Shown piece by piece: positions 43,407 to 51,320 of a DNA stretch of 64,000 nucleotides (position 1 is the stretch's first letter; every line of letters starts with the position of its first letter). The DNA lies in NCBI RefSeq assembly GCF_900102345.1, contig NZ_FNKB01000001.1:1674001-1738000 (forward strand), written 5' to 3'. The translations under genes were made by a program, and so were the position numbers. This stretch comes from Leucobacter chromiiresistens (GTDB lineage Bacteria; Actinomycetota; Actinomycetes; Actinomycetales; Microbacteriaceae). The notes beneath the pieces were generated by a model. That model was given only the letters and a program-made list of their open reading frames with translations. It searched no databases and was not told the origin of the DNA.

Positions 43407-44117
43407 TCAGGGCCACGACGGCTCGTCCTCGGGGGCGATGACGAGTTCGCGCACCTCGGAGCGGGGCGGCTGCTGCAGGGCGAAGAGCACGGCGCGGGCG
43501 ACGTTCGCGGGATCGTTGAGCTGCGCGTCGGCCGCCGGGCGGTACTGCTGGGGACGGTCGTCGAAGAACGACGTCTGCATGCCTGCGGGAATGAGGGTCG
43601 TCACGCCGAGGCGCCCCGACGTCTCCGCGGCCAGTGCGCGGGAGAACCCGAGCACGCCGAACTTCGAGGCGCAGTACGCGGTGGCCTCGGGGAGGGCGCG
43701 CAGCGCCAGCGAGGAGGCGATCGTCACCACGCGCCCGTGCACCCGCTCGAGGTGGGGCAGCGCGGCGCGCACGGTCGACACGGTGCCGAGCAGGTTCACG
43801 CCGATCACTCGCTCCCACTCGTCGGCGGCGACGTCTTCGAGACGGCCGCAGCGGTCGATGCCCGCCGCGGTGACGACCGCGTCGATGCCGCCGAGCTCCT
43901 CCGCGACGGCCGCCACGGCGCGCTCCACCTGCGCGCGGTCGGAGACATCGGCCTCCTGGGCGACGGCGCGATCGTGCCACGCGCTGACGTCGAGGTCGAC
44001 GATCGCGGGGGTGCCCCCGGCCTCGAGCACGGCGTGGGCCACGGCGGCGCCGAGGCCGGAGCTGCCGCCGGTGATGAGGACGCGGCCGAGCGGGGTGGGA
44101 GTGGTCGAGAGGGTCAT
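43407..44117 (-). CDS. Classical short-chain dehydrogenase/reductase
   Basis: NAD(P)-dependent oxidoreductase, 236 residues. Cofactor motif TGGSSGLG (16-23); the active-site Ser in VTIASSLAL and YCASK (Tyr-x3-Lys) are present. This is a classical SDR and too short for the extended SDR HldD epimerase, so it is not the missing ADP-heptose epimerase. It follows hldE copy 2 by 111 bases on the same strand; AAAGGAC before the ATG shows its own ribosome-binding site, and it may be the last gene of the operon. Substrate is unknown; a sugar- or lipid-modifying role is only suggested by context. Confidence 0.85.
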   Translation of the reverse strand: MTLSTTPTPLGRVLITGGSSGLGAAVAHAVLEAGGTPAIVDLDVSAWHDRAVAQEADVSDRAQVERAVAAVAEELGGIDAVVTAAGIDRCGRLEDVAADEWERVIGVNLLGTVSTVRAALPHLERVHGRVVTIASSLALRALPEATAYCASKFGVLGFSRALAAETSGRLGVTTLIPAGMQTSFFDDRPQQYRPAADAQLNDPANVARAVLFALQQPPRSEVRELVIAPEDEPSWP

Positions 44118-44228
44118 CGAGGGTCCTTTCTCAGGGGGATTCGCGAAGCTGCGGCGGGGTCCGCGCAGCGGGTCTTCGGGGGCCCGGCGAGCGTCGCGTG
44201 CGCGTGCCTGCCGGGCGGGGCGGAGGCG

Positions 44229-45584
44229 TCAGCCGACGCGCGCGATGGCGTCGGCGAGCGCTGTCGTCGACCGGCCGAGGTGGTAGGGGAGGGTGAGCAC
44301 CCGCCCGCCCCACGACTCGACGAGCGCGGCCTCCGGGAGCGATTGCGCGCTGTAGTCGCCGCCCTTCACCCAGATGTCGGGTCGCAACCGGTCGAGCACG
44401 GCCTGCGGCCCGTCCTCCTCGAAGACCACGACCGCGTCGACGCAGGAGAGCGCCGTCAGCAGCTCGACGCGGTCGCGCTCCGTGATGAGCGGCCGCTCGG
44501 CGCCCTTCAAGCGGCGCACCGAGTCGTCGGAGTTGAGGCACACGATGAGGCAGTCGCCGAGCTCGCGCGCGGCGGCGAGCGTGCGCACGTGACCCGCGTG
44601 CAGCAGGTCGAAGCAGCCCCCCGTCGCGACGACGGTGCCGCCGGCGCTGCGGGCCTGCTCCGCCACCGCGAACGCGTCGGCTCCCGCCGCATCGGCGCGC
44701 GGCAGACGCGTGGTGCCGAGCGCTGCGACGCCCCCGGCGGCGAGGAACCCTCCCGCGGCGTCGACGCCGCGGCGCACCGCCTCGGGAAGGGGCTCGCCCT
44801 CCGCGAGCGCGATCAGGGCCGACGCGGCGTAGCGGTCGCCCGCGCCGCACGCGTCCGCCGCTTCGACGGGGCGCGCCGGGATGAGCGCCGGCGCGTGATC
44901 GGCGTCGAGCAGCAGGGCGCCCTGCGAGCCGAGGGTGACGGAGATCGCGATGCAGCCCCACCGTTCGCGCAGACGCCCCGCGGCCTCGGTCGCGGAGGCC
45001 GGATCGGGCGCGGTGCCGGCGGCCTTCGCCGCCTCCGAGAGGTTCGGCGTGACGAGGCGCGCCGACGGCACCGGGTCGGCACCCCGGGGATGCGGATCCC
45101 AGACGAGCGGCACCCGCGCCCCGCGTCGGTGCAGGGCGACGCGGATCTCGGGGTGGGCGGTGAGCGCCCGGCCGTAATCGGAGACGATGATCGCGTCGGC
45201 CTCCGAGATCGCGGTGATCATGTCGCGCGTGATGTGGGGCAGCACGGGGTCGCCGCATCCGTCGTCGATGCGGGCGACCGGCTGCCCGCCCGCCCGGAGC
45301 CGGGTCTTCACGGGCGTGGGGGCGGGCAGCGCGCCGGCGACGACGCGGATGCCGTCGAGGTGCTCGCGCAGCCGCTCGCCCGGCGCATCCGCCGAGAGCG
45401 CCGTCACGAGGGTCACCTCGTGCCCGTCGTGCAGCAGCATGCGGGCCACGAGCCCCGCCCCGCCGGCGCGCGACTGCCGGGACTGCACGTCCACGACCGG
45501 CACGGGGGCATCGGGCTGGAAGCGCTCGGCCACCCCGTCGATGTCTTCATCGAGGAGGGTGTCGCCGACGACGACGATATTCAT
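44229..45584 (-). CDS. Second HldE-type fusion: PfkB kinase plus nucleotidyltransferase (copy 2)
   Basis: A 451-residue paralogue of the protein at 40619 with the same two-domain layout. In the kinase half the opening GDTLLDEDIDG and the catalytic CGAGDRYAAS are present, but the GGAAN substrate loop is replaced by RAGGAGLVARML, so its kinase substrate may differ. The transferase half is canonical: ATGGCFDLLHAGH, LNSDDSVRRLKGAERP and VKGGDYS. It starts by ATGA overlap with the gmhA stop and belongs to the gmhB-to-hldE operon, making it the more likely pathway enzyme by context even though copy 1 looks more canonical. Confidence 0.87.
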   Translation of the reverse strand: MNIVVVGDTLLDEDIDGVAERFQPDAPVPVVDVQSRQSRAGGAGLVARMLLHDGHEVTLVTALSADAPGERLREHLDGIRVVAGALPAPTPVKTRLRAGGQPVARIDDGCGDPVLPHITRDMITAISEADAIIVSDYGRALTAHPEIRVALHRRGARVPLVWDPHPRGADPVPSARLVTPNLSEAAKAAGTAPDPASATEAAGRLRERWGCIAISVTLGSQGALLLDADHAPALIPARPVEAADACGAGDRYAASALIALAEGEPLPEAVRRGVDAAGGFLAAGGVAALGTTRLPRADAAGADAFAVAEQARSAGGTVVATGGCFDLLHAGHVRTLAAARELGDCLIVCLNSDDSVRRLKGAERPLITERDRVELLTALSCVDAVVVFEEDGPQAVLDRLRPDIWVKGGDYSAQSLPEAALVESWGGRVLTLPYHLGRSTTALADAIARVG

Positions 45585-46201
45585 GACTGCGGCTCCTTTC
45601 CGACGCACGCGTCGAACACTTCGCACACGGCGTGGATCGCCGCGAGCTGGCACTCCTGCACATGCGGAGACGCCCCGTCCAGGCAGATCGCGTCGTCGCA
45701 GAGGCGCGCGAGCGGGTTCGGCCCCGGCCCGGTGAGCGCCCAGCTCGTCGCCCCGGACTCCTCGGCGGCGCGCGCCGCCTCGAGGAGATTCGGGCTGCCC
45801 CCGCTGGTCGAGAGCAGCAGCACGATGTCGCCCGCCCGGGCGTGCGCGCGCACCTGGCGGGCGAACACCTGGTCGAAGCCGTAGTCGTTGCCGATCGCGG
45901 TGACGCTCGACGACTCGGCGTGCAGGGAGATCGCCGAGTAGGCGGCGCGATCCTCGCGGTAGCGCCCGACGAGCTCGGCGGTGAGGTGCTGCGCCTCGGC
46001 GGCCGATCCTCCGTTGCCGGCGACCAGCAGGCGGCGCCCGGCCTTCAGCCGGGTCGCGAGCTCGCGACCCCACGTTTCGAGGTGGTCGGCATGCCGTCGC
46101 GCGTGGTCGAGTGCGCGGGCGAGCGCGTCGAAGTGACTCGATACGAGGGTGGACGTCGGCGCCTCCGCCGCGATGGTCGGGGTGAGGGTGGGGGTGGTCA
46201 T
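45581..46201 (-). CDS. gmhA: Sedoheptulose-7-phosphate isomerase (SIS domain, GmhA)
   Basis: First committed step to ADP-heptose: isomerises sedoheptulose 7-phosphate to D-glycero-D-manno-heptose 7-phosphate. The 206-residue product has a single SIS domain. The AGNGGSAAEAQHLTAELVGRY block (60-81) and LLLSTSGGSPNLLEA hold the phosphate-binding Ser/Thr; the catalytic Glu of the AQHxxAEL segment and a late His in QLAAIHAVCE fit GmhA. An N-terminal extension of about 15 residues is Thr/Pro rich. It overlaps both neighbours by ATGA. Confidence 0.92.
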   Translation of the reverse strand: MTTPTLTPTIAAEAPTSTLVSSHFDALARALDHARRHADHLETWGRELATRLKAGRRLLVAGNGGSAAEAQHLTAELVGRYREDRAAYSAISLHAESSSVTAIGNDYGFDQVFARQVRAHARAGDIVLLLSTSGGSPNLLEAARAAEESGATSWALTGPGPNPLARLCDDAICLDGASPHVQECQLAAIHAVCEVFDACVGKEPQS

Positions 46202-47490
46202 AGTGCGGCCTCCGCGAGGTGGGCGCCCGTGGCGCTGTCGATGCGTGTGGTGATCTGCTGCGAGTGGTGCTGCGCTCGCTCGCGCAGGGTGCGCGCGTAG
46301 ATGAGCTCGGTGCGCGCCGCCACGCGCTCCCAGCTGTAGCGATGCTCGACGCGGGTGCGGCCCGCGGCTCCGAGCGCTGCGGCGAATGCGGGATCGGCGC
46401 GCAGGCGGGCGAAGGCCTCCGCGACGGCCTCCGGGTCCTGGGGCGGCACGAGCAGCCCGGTGCCCTCGTGCACGACGGTGTCGCCCAGGCCGCCCACGTT
46501 CGCGGCGACGACGGGCGTGCCGCACGCCATGCTCTCGAGCGGCACGATGCCGAAGGGCTCGTACCAGGGGGTGCACACGACGGCATCTGCGGCCCGGATC
46601 AGCGCGGGGACGTCGTCGCGGGGCACGCGGCCGAGGAACCGCACCTGATCGGCCACGCCGAGCGATTCCGCCAGGTCTGCGAGGCGCCGGGTCTCGGCGT
46701 CCGGGCCGACCGCGCCCGTCGGTGCGTCGCCGGTGCCGACGATGTGCAGCTCCACATCGGCGATCCCCTGCTCGCGGAGCACGCCGAGGGCCCGGATCGC
46801 GATGTCGACGCCCTTGCGCGGCACGAGGCGGCCGAGGCTCAGCACTCGGAACGCCCCTGCCCGGCGCGGCGGCCGATCGGCGTGCTCGAACATCTCGAGG
46901 TCGACGCCGCACGGCGCGATGTCGATGCGCTCGGCGGGGATGCCGAGCGCGTGCAGCTCCTCGACCTCGTCGGGGCACGTCGCGATGACGGTGTCGACGC
47001 GCTGCCCGACCAGGGGCTCGAGCCGCTCGCGCTCGGGCGGGCTCGTGTCGGCCGCGCCCTGGAACCGCCGCTTGACCGATCCGAGCGCGTGGAAGGTGTG
47101 GAGCACCGGCGGGTGGCCGGTGCCCCGCGCTTCCGCGGCGTCGAGTGCGGCGATGCCCGACATCCAGAAGTGGCTGTGCACGACGTCGGGCCGGTCGAAC
47201 CGCCAGGCGGCGGCCAGCCCCTCGGCGAGCGCGGGCAGGTGCGGCAGCAGTTCGTCCTTCGGCACGTGCTGCTCCGGGCCCGCGGTGAGGTGCACCACCT
47301 CGACCCCCGGGCAGAGCGTCACCCGGGTGCGCGTCGACGGGTCGTCGCGCCGCGTGTACACGGTGACGCGGTGGCCGCGCTCGGCCAGCGCGCGGGAGAG
47401 GGCGGCGACGTGCACGTTCTGCCCGCCCGCGTCGACGCTTCCCGGCGTCGCCAGGGGGTTGGCGTGCTCGGAGACCATGGCGATCTTCAT
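46198..47490 (-). CDS. GT4-type glycosyltransferase
   Basis: A 430-residue retaining GT-B glycosyltransferase. The N-terminal domain opens KIAMVSEHANPLATPGSVD with the GGQNVHVAALSRALAERGH loop; the C-terminal domain has LSLGRLVPRKGVDIAI, the donor-binding TPWYEPFGIVPLESMACGTPVV (E-x7-E) and VVHEGTGLLVPP. The pattern is close to sucrose-synthase/MshA-like GT4 enzymes. Donor and acceptor are unknown. Embedded by ATGA overlaps between another glycosyltransferase and gmhA, so it should act on the heptose-containing product or its primer. Confidence 0.92.
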   Translation of the reverse strand: MKIAMVSEHANPLATPGSVDAGGQNVHVAALSRALAERGHRVTVYTRRDDPSTRTRVTLCPGVEVVHLTAGPEQHVPKDELLPHLPALAEGLAAAWRFDRPDVVHSHFWMSGIAALDAAEARGTGHPPVLHTFHALGSVKRRFQGAADTSPPERERLEPLVGQRVDTVIATCPDEVEELHALGIPAERIDIAPCGVDLEMFEHADRPPRRAGAFRVLSLGRLVPRKGVDIAIRALGVLREQGIADVELHIVGTGDAPTGAVGPDAETRRLADLAESLGVADQVRFLGRVPRDDVPALIRAADAVVCTPWYEPFGIVPLESMACGTPVVAANVGGLGDTVVHEGTGLLVPPQDPEAVAEAFARLRADPAFAAALGAAGRTRVEHRYSWERVAARTELIYARTLRERAQHHSQQITTRIDSATGAHLAEAAL

Positions 47491-48494
47491 GATGCGACTC
47501 CTTCCGTCGTCAGCTGCGGCGCCCGGGTGCGGGATCGCGCCCGATGCGCGTGCGCCTCGTGCGCATCCGCGAGCACCGCGTCCCAGTCGTCGAGGAAGCG
47601 CGGGAGGCCGTAGCGCGCCGCAGCCGCCTCCCGCGCCACGGCGCCGCGGCGCCGCGCCTCGTCGGGGTCTCGGAGCAGGATGTCGGCGGTGGCGACGAGC
47701 TCGGCGGGGTCCGCCGACAGGGCGCCCGCCTCCGGCGGCACGGCCCGGCTCGCCTCCGTCGCGTCGAGCACGAGCACCGGCATCCCGAGGAACATCGCCT
47801 CGAGCAGCGACAGGCCGAGCGACGTCCAGCGCATCGGGTGCACGTAGGCCCGGCGGCGCGCCAGTTCGGCGTGGAGGTGCGCCGTCGGCAGGTCGCCGAC
47901 CACCTGCAGGCGATCCTCCCCGAGTCCGAGCGCCGCGGGCAGGCGGTCGGCGGCGATGCCGAAGCAGTCGAGCCGTCCCGCGCTCGCGAACGCCGGGAGC
48001 AGGTCGGTGCCCGTGACCCGCCCGCGCCGCACCGGTTCGTTGATGACGACGCCGAGCGCCTCGAGCTCTCCCGTGTACTGCTGACCCGGGTCGGGGATGC
48101 CGTGCTCGATGACGATCGTCGGCGCCGCTCCGCAGTCCCAGATGAGACGGTTGAAGTGGGTGACGTGCACGATGGGGATGTCGGTGCGCTCGGCGAGGAA
48201 GTGCTGCTCCGACACGGGCGACTGCTTGGGCGTGTTGTGCTCCACGAACACGGTCGCGACGTCGCGGCCGAGTCGCCGCCCCAGCAGCGATTCCGCCCAG
48301 GCGAGCTCCTCCGTGCGCTGCAGCACCACGAGGTCGACCTCCGCCTCCGCGAGCTCGCCGGGCTCCACGCGCCGCGCGTGCGCGGGCAGCGGGGGCATGT
48401 CGCGGCCGGCCTCGGCGGGCACGAGGTACTCGTGCGATCCGCTCAAGAAGGCCTGCATCCATCCCCCGTGCAGGTACCACACCAGAATCTTCAT
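47487..48494 (-). CDS. Glycosyltransferase, GT-B fold (GT4-like)
   Basis: A 335-residue protein starting KILVWYLHGGWMQAFL. The C-terminal domain has YVHPMRWTSLGLSLLEAMFLGMPVLVL, a GT4-like donor site with the two Glu of E-x7-E reduced to one clear Glu, so it is more divergent than its neighbour. A Cys-free N-terminal domain includes FVEHNTPKQSP and HVTHFNRLIWDC, reminiscent of spore-coat or teichoic-type transferases. It overlaps both flanking genes by four bases. Donor sugar is unknown. Confidence 0.83.
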   Translation of the reverse strand: MKILVWYLHGGWMQAFLSGSHEYLVPAEAGRDMPPLPAHARRVEPGELAEAEVDLVVLQRTEELAWAESLLGRRLGRDVATVFVEHNTPKQSPVSEQHFLAERTDIPIVHVTHFNRLIWDCGAAPTIVIEHGIPDPGQQYTGELEALGVVINEPVRRGRVTGTDLLPAFASAGRLDCFGIAADRLPAALGLGEDRLQVVGDLPTAHLHAELARRRAYVHPMRWTSLGLSLLEAMFLGMPVLVLDATEASRAVPPEAGALSADPAELVATADILLRDPDEARRRGAVAREAAAARYGLPRFLDDWDAVLADAHEAHAHRARSRTRAPQLTTEGVAS

Positions 48495-49582
48495 CGTCGT
48501 CCTTCCTCTCCGGCCCGCGGCGGCAGTGCCGCACTCGCGGGCTGTGCATGATGGGCGTTCGCCTGCTCCGGCGCCGCGAGATCGTCGACGGCGGCGAGCA
48601 CCGTCTCGGGGGCGACCCCCGCGAGGCACGGATGCCCGGCGATGGGGCACTCGCGCGCCCGAGACCCCGCGCACGGCGCGCTCTGGTCGCCGAGCAGCCG
48701 CACGGGTACGCCGTAGGGCGCCCACTTCACGGCGGGCACCACGGGCGAGAACAGGCTCACGACAGGTGTGCCGACCGCCGCGGCGAGATGCGCGGGCCCG
48801 CTGTTGCCCGAGACGAGCACGTCGGCGCCCGCGAGCACCCCGGCGAGTTCGAGCGTCGAGCACCGCCCGGCGAGGTCGACGGCCTCCGGAGCCTCGTCGC
48901 GGATGCGCGCGGTCAGCTCCGCCTCGCCGCGGCTCCCCGTGAGCACCACCGTGCGCCCGGCGTCGGTCAGCAGCCGCGCCAGGCGCGCGAAGTGCTGCAC
49001 CGGCCAGCGCCGCGCGGGCACGGCGGCCCCCGCGTGCAGCGCCACGTAGGGGCCGTTCCCGGTGAGGCGGCTCGTATCGGGCGTCGGCACGACGGCGAGG
49101 CGCCCGTCGTCGCCTCCGGGGAAGCCGGCCGCCTCGGCGATCGCCAGCGCGCGCTCGGGCTCGGGGAGATCCTCGCTCAGATCCTCGCCGGGCCGCAGCC
49201 GAACGTCGAGGAGCGATCCGGGATGGTCGACCGACGCGCCGGTGATGCGCTCGACCCCGGCCAGTCGCAGCAGCAGCGCGAGGGGGAGGGGCGACTGGTG
49301 GAAGGAGGTGAGGATCACGGCCTCCCGCGCGCCCGACTCGCGCACCCGGTCGATGAGCTGCTCGGTGTGCTCGCGGGTGACCTCGCGCCACGGCTCCGAG
49401 ATCCACGGCGCCTCCCACACGATGGTGTCGCTGATGCCGGGCAGCAGCGCCGCCCCGCCCACCCCGAGCGGGCCGCAGAGCATGACGACCTCCGCCTGCC
49501 GCGCGACGGCGCGGACGGCGGGCCCGGAGACGAGCACGTCGCCCATGCTGTCGAGCCGCGCCACGAGCACGGGGCCGCTCAT
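48491..49582 (-). CDS. Glycosyltransferase family 9 (heptosyltransferase), copy 2
   Basis: The most canonical of the three GT9 proteins, 363 residues. Acceptor domain LVARLDSMGDVLVSGPAVRAV; donor domain ALHAGAAVPARRWPVQHFARL, VSGNSGPAHLAAAVGTPVVSLF, then SPVVPAVKWAPYG. The Cys-rich tail C304...C312-P...H-P-C319-L resembles the CPxGHxxCL block of LPS heptosyltransferases such as WaaF. Transfer of a heptose from ADP-heptose is therefore a good inference. The acceptor cannot be lipid A. Second gene of the gmhB operon, ATGA-coupled on both sides. Confidence 0.91.
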   Translation of the reverse strand: MSGPVLVARLDSMGDVLVSGPAVRAVARQAEVVMLCGPLGVGGAALLPGISDTIVWEAPWISEPWREVTREHTEQLIDRVRESGAREAVILTSFHQSPLPLALLLRLAGVERITGASVDHPGSLLDVRLRPGEDLSEDLPEPERALAIAEAAGFPGGDDGRLAVVPTPDTSRLTGNGPYVALHAGAAVPARRWPVQHFARLARLLTDAGRTVVLTGSRGEAELTARIRDEAPEAVDLAGRCSTLELAGVLAGADVLVSGNSGPAHLAAAVGTPVVSLFSPVVPAVKWAPYGVPVRLLGDQSAPCAGSRARECPIAGHPCLAGVAPETVLAAVDDLAAPEQANAHHAQPASAALPPRAGEEGRR

Positions 49583-50142
49583 CGGTCGCCGTCCGTGTCG
49601 TCGCCGAGCACGTCGTCGCCGAGCGCGATCGCGACCGCCTCGGCGATCGTGGCCGCCACCGTGGTCGCGTCGGCGCGCTCCTGGGCCAGCGTGAGCCGCG
49701 TCGGCACGAGGATCCCCCGCGCGCCCGCGGCCTCGGCGGCATCGACGTCGGCGCCGATGTCGCCGATCATCACCACGTTCGCCGGTGCCACCGCGAGTTC
49801 GCCGGCCGCCGAGAGGATCATGCCCGGTCGGGGCTTGCGGCATTCGCAGCCGTCGCGCGGCGCGTGCGGGCAGAACCGCCACACGTCGAACGGGCCGAGC
49901 AGCTGCTCGACGCGCTCGTTCACGCGGCGCACCTGCTCGTGCGTGAGCAGCCCGCGGGCGATGCCCGACTGGTTGCTGATCACCCCGACGGGGATGCCCG
50001 CCGCCCGCACGCGATCGACGGCCGCGCGTGCGCCGGGCATCGGCTCGACCGCATCGGGGTCGCCGTTGTACGGCACGTCGACGATGAGGGTGTCATCGCG
50101 ATCGAACAGCACGGCGTGCACGGGCGGGGAGGGTTCAGTCAT
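49579..50142 (-). CDS. gmhB: D-glycero-D-manno-heptose-1,7-bisphosphate 7-phosphatase (GmhB-like HAD)
   Basis: Removes the 7-phosphate between the two HldE reactions. HAD-IIIA phosphatase, 187 residues. Nucleophile and acid are D14 and D16 in LFDRDDTL; ISNQSGIARG carries the second motif; MIGDIGADVDAA carries the metal-binding Asp. The GmhB-specific zinc loop is present as C91-x-H93-x5-C99-x-C101. First gene of a minus-strand operon of six genes (gmhB, GT9, GT, GT4, gmhA, hldE copy 2), all joined by ATGA overlaps. Divergent from a third GT9 gene, 143 bases apart. Confidence 0.93.
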   Translation of the reverse strand: MTEPSPPVHAVLFDRDDTLIVDVPYNGDPDAVEPMPGARAAVDRVRAAGIPVGVISNQSGIARGLLTHEQVRRVNERVEQLLGPFDVWRFCPHAPRDGCECRKPRPGMILSAAGELAVAPANVVMIGDIGADVDAAEAAGARGILVPTRLTLAQERADATTVAATIAEAVAIALGDDVLGDDTDGDR

Positions 50143-50285
50143 ACCTCTCCCGTGCCCCGAAGCAGGAGAAGTAAACGGACTGCCCGACCCCTTGCGCCCC
50201 TCTCGCTCCTGCGGTAGTCCAGAGGGTGATGCTCCGCTCGGACGACGAGTGCTCGCGGCGGGGCGCATGAGAGGGGAACCGACCT

Positions 50286-51275
50286 ATGACCCGACGGCAC
50301 CGTCCCGTGCTGCTCGCGCTGCGCACGCTGAAGCTGGGGGATCTGCTGGTCGCGGTGCCGGCGCTGCGCGCGCTGCGCCGCGCCTACCCCGACCACCGCA
50401 TCGTGCTCGCCGCGCCGGGGTGGCTCTCCCCGATCGTGCGGCTCGTCGACGCCGTCGACGAGCTCCTGCCCACTCCGGGGCTCGACGACCCGCTGCCGCT
50501 CGAACCGGGCAGCGTCGACATCGCCGTGAACCTGCACGGCAACGGCCCCGAGAGCCGCGACGTCATCGCAGCGCTCGAACCGCGCCGCCGGTTCGCGCAC
50601 CGGCTCCCCGACGACCCCGAGCCCGCGCCGGGCGCTGTCGTCGAGCCGGGCCCCGAGTGGATCGACGGCATGCTCGAGCGCGAGCGGTGGGTGCGGCTGG
50701 TGTCGGCCTTCGGCGCCGAGGGCGACCCTGACGAGGTGCGGATCGCGGTGCCCGAGGCCGTGCCGCCCGTGACGGGCGCGGTGGTCGTGCACGTGGGGGC
50801 GTTCTACGGGTCGCGCCAGTGGCCCGTCGAGCGGTTCGCCGAGGTGGCGCGCGCGCTGCGGGACGAGGGGCGCCGGGTGGTGGTGACCGGCGACGAGCGC
50901 GACGAGCCGCGGGCTGCCGCGGTCGCGTCGGCTGCGGGCCTGCCCGAGGAGGACGTGCTCGCGGGGAGGATCGGCCTCGCCGAGTTCGCCGCGGTGATCG
51001 CCCGGGCGCAGCTCGTCGTCACCGCCGACACCGGGGCCGGCCACCTCGCCTCGGCGTACGGTGTGCCGTCGGTCGTCATCTTCGGTCCGGCGCCGCCCGA
51101 GGAGTGGGGGCCGCCGCCCGGCCCGCACGCGGTGCTCACGGATGCCTCGGTGCGGCGCGGCGAGGCGTTCGCCGCCGACCCCGACCCGGCGCTGCTCGCG
51201 GTCACGGCGGAGGAGGTGCTCGCGGCGGCTCGTGCAGTGATGCGGGCGCCCGCCGAGGTCGCGCGACCGCGGTGA
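50286..51275 (+). CDS. Glycosyltransferase family 9 (heptosyltransferase family), copy 3
   Basis: A 329-residue GT9 protein: LLALRTLKLGDLLVAVPALRAL at the N terminus, VVHVGAFYGSRQWPVERFAEV and VVTADTGAGHLASAYGVPSVVIFGPAPPEEWGPP in the donor domain. Unlike copies 1 and 2 it has no Cys-rich tail. AGAGGGGAA precedes the ATG. Divergent from gmhB, so the 143-base gap between them should carry promoters for both sides of the locus; I see no confident boxes there. Confidence 0.9.
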   Translation: MTRRHRPVLLALRTLKLGDLLVAVPALRALRRAYPDHRIVLAAPGWLSPIVRLVDAVDELLPTPGLDDPLPLEPGSVDIAVNLHGNGPESRDVIAALEPRRRFAHRLPDDPEPAPGAVVEPGPEWIDGMLERERWVRLVSAFGAEGDPDEVRIAVPEAVPPVTGAVVVHVGAFYGSRQWPVERFAEVARALRDEGRRVVVTGDERDEPRAAAVASAAGLPEEDVLAGRIGLAEFAAVIARAQLVVTADTGAGHLASAYGVPSVVIFGPAPPEEWGPPPGPHAVLTDASVRRGEAFAADPDPALLAVTAEEVLAAARAVMRAPAEVARPR

Positions 51276-51320
51276 AGCGGGCCGTCGCAGATCTCGGGTG
51301 AACGCGCGGGGCGGGGGCGG

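Noticed and set aside
43407..44117. SDR gene as the missing HldD epimerase
   Set aside because: It is a classical SDR of 236 residues with a YxxxK site. HldD is an extended SDR of over 300 residues with a different N-terminal motif.
43164..45884. 906-codon plus-strand frame over the heptose genes
   Set aside because: It runs antisense to three well-supported genes and has no domain or composition of a real protein.
50143..50285. Stress-sigma promoter (GTTT plus GGGTAT type) between gmhB and GT9 copy 3
   Set aside because: A GTTTAC is present on the minus strand, but the downstream box is GGGAGA at an unsuitable distance.
40619..51275. Heptose locus as an LPS core cluster or evidence of a Gram-negative host
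   Set aside because: The surrounding genes, GC content and promoter style are actinobacterial, and no lipid A, Kdo or Lpt genes are present.
40619..51275. Heptose locus as an aminoglycoside or septacidin-type antibiotic cluster
   Set aside because: No aminotransferase, cyclitol synthase, acyltransferase or resistance gene is present in the block. Precursor genes plus glycosyltransferases alone do not support it.
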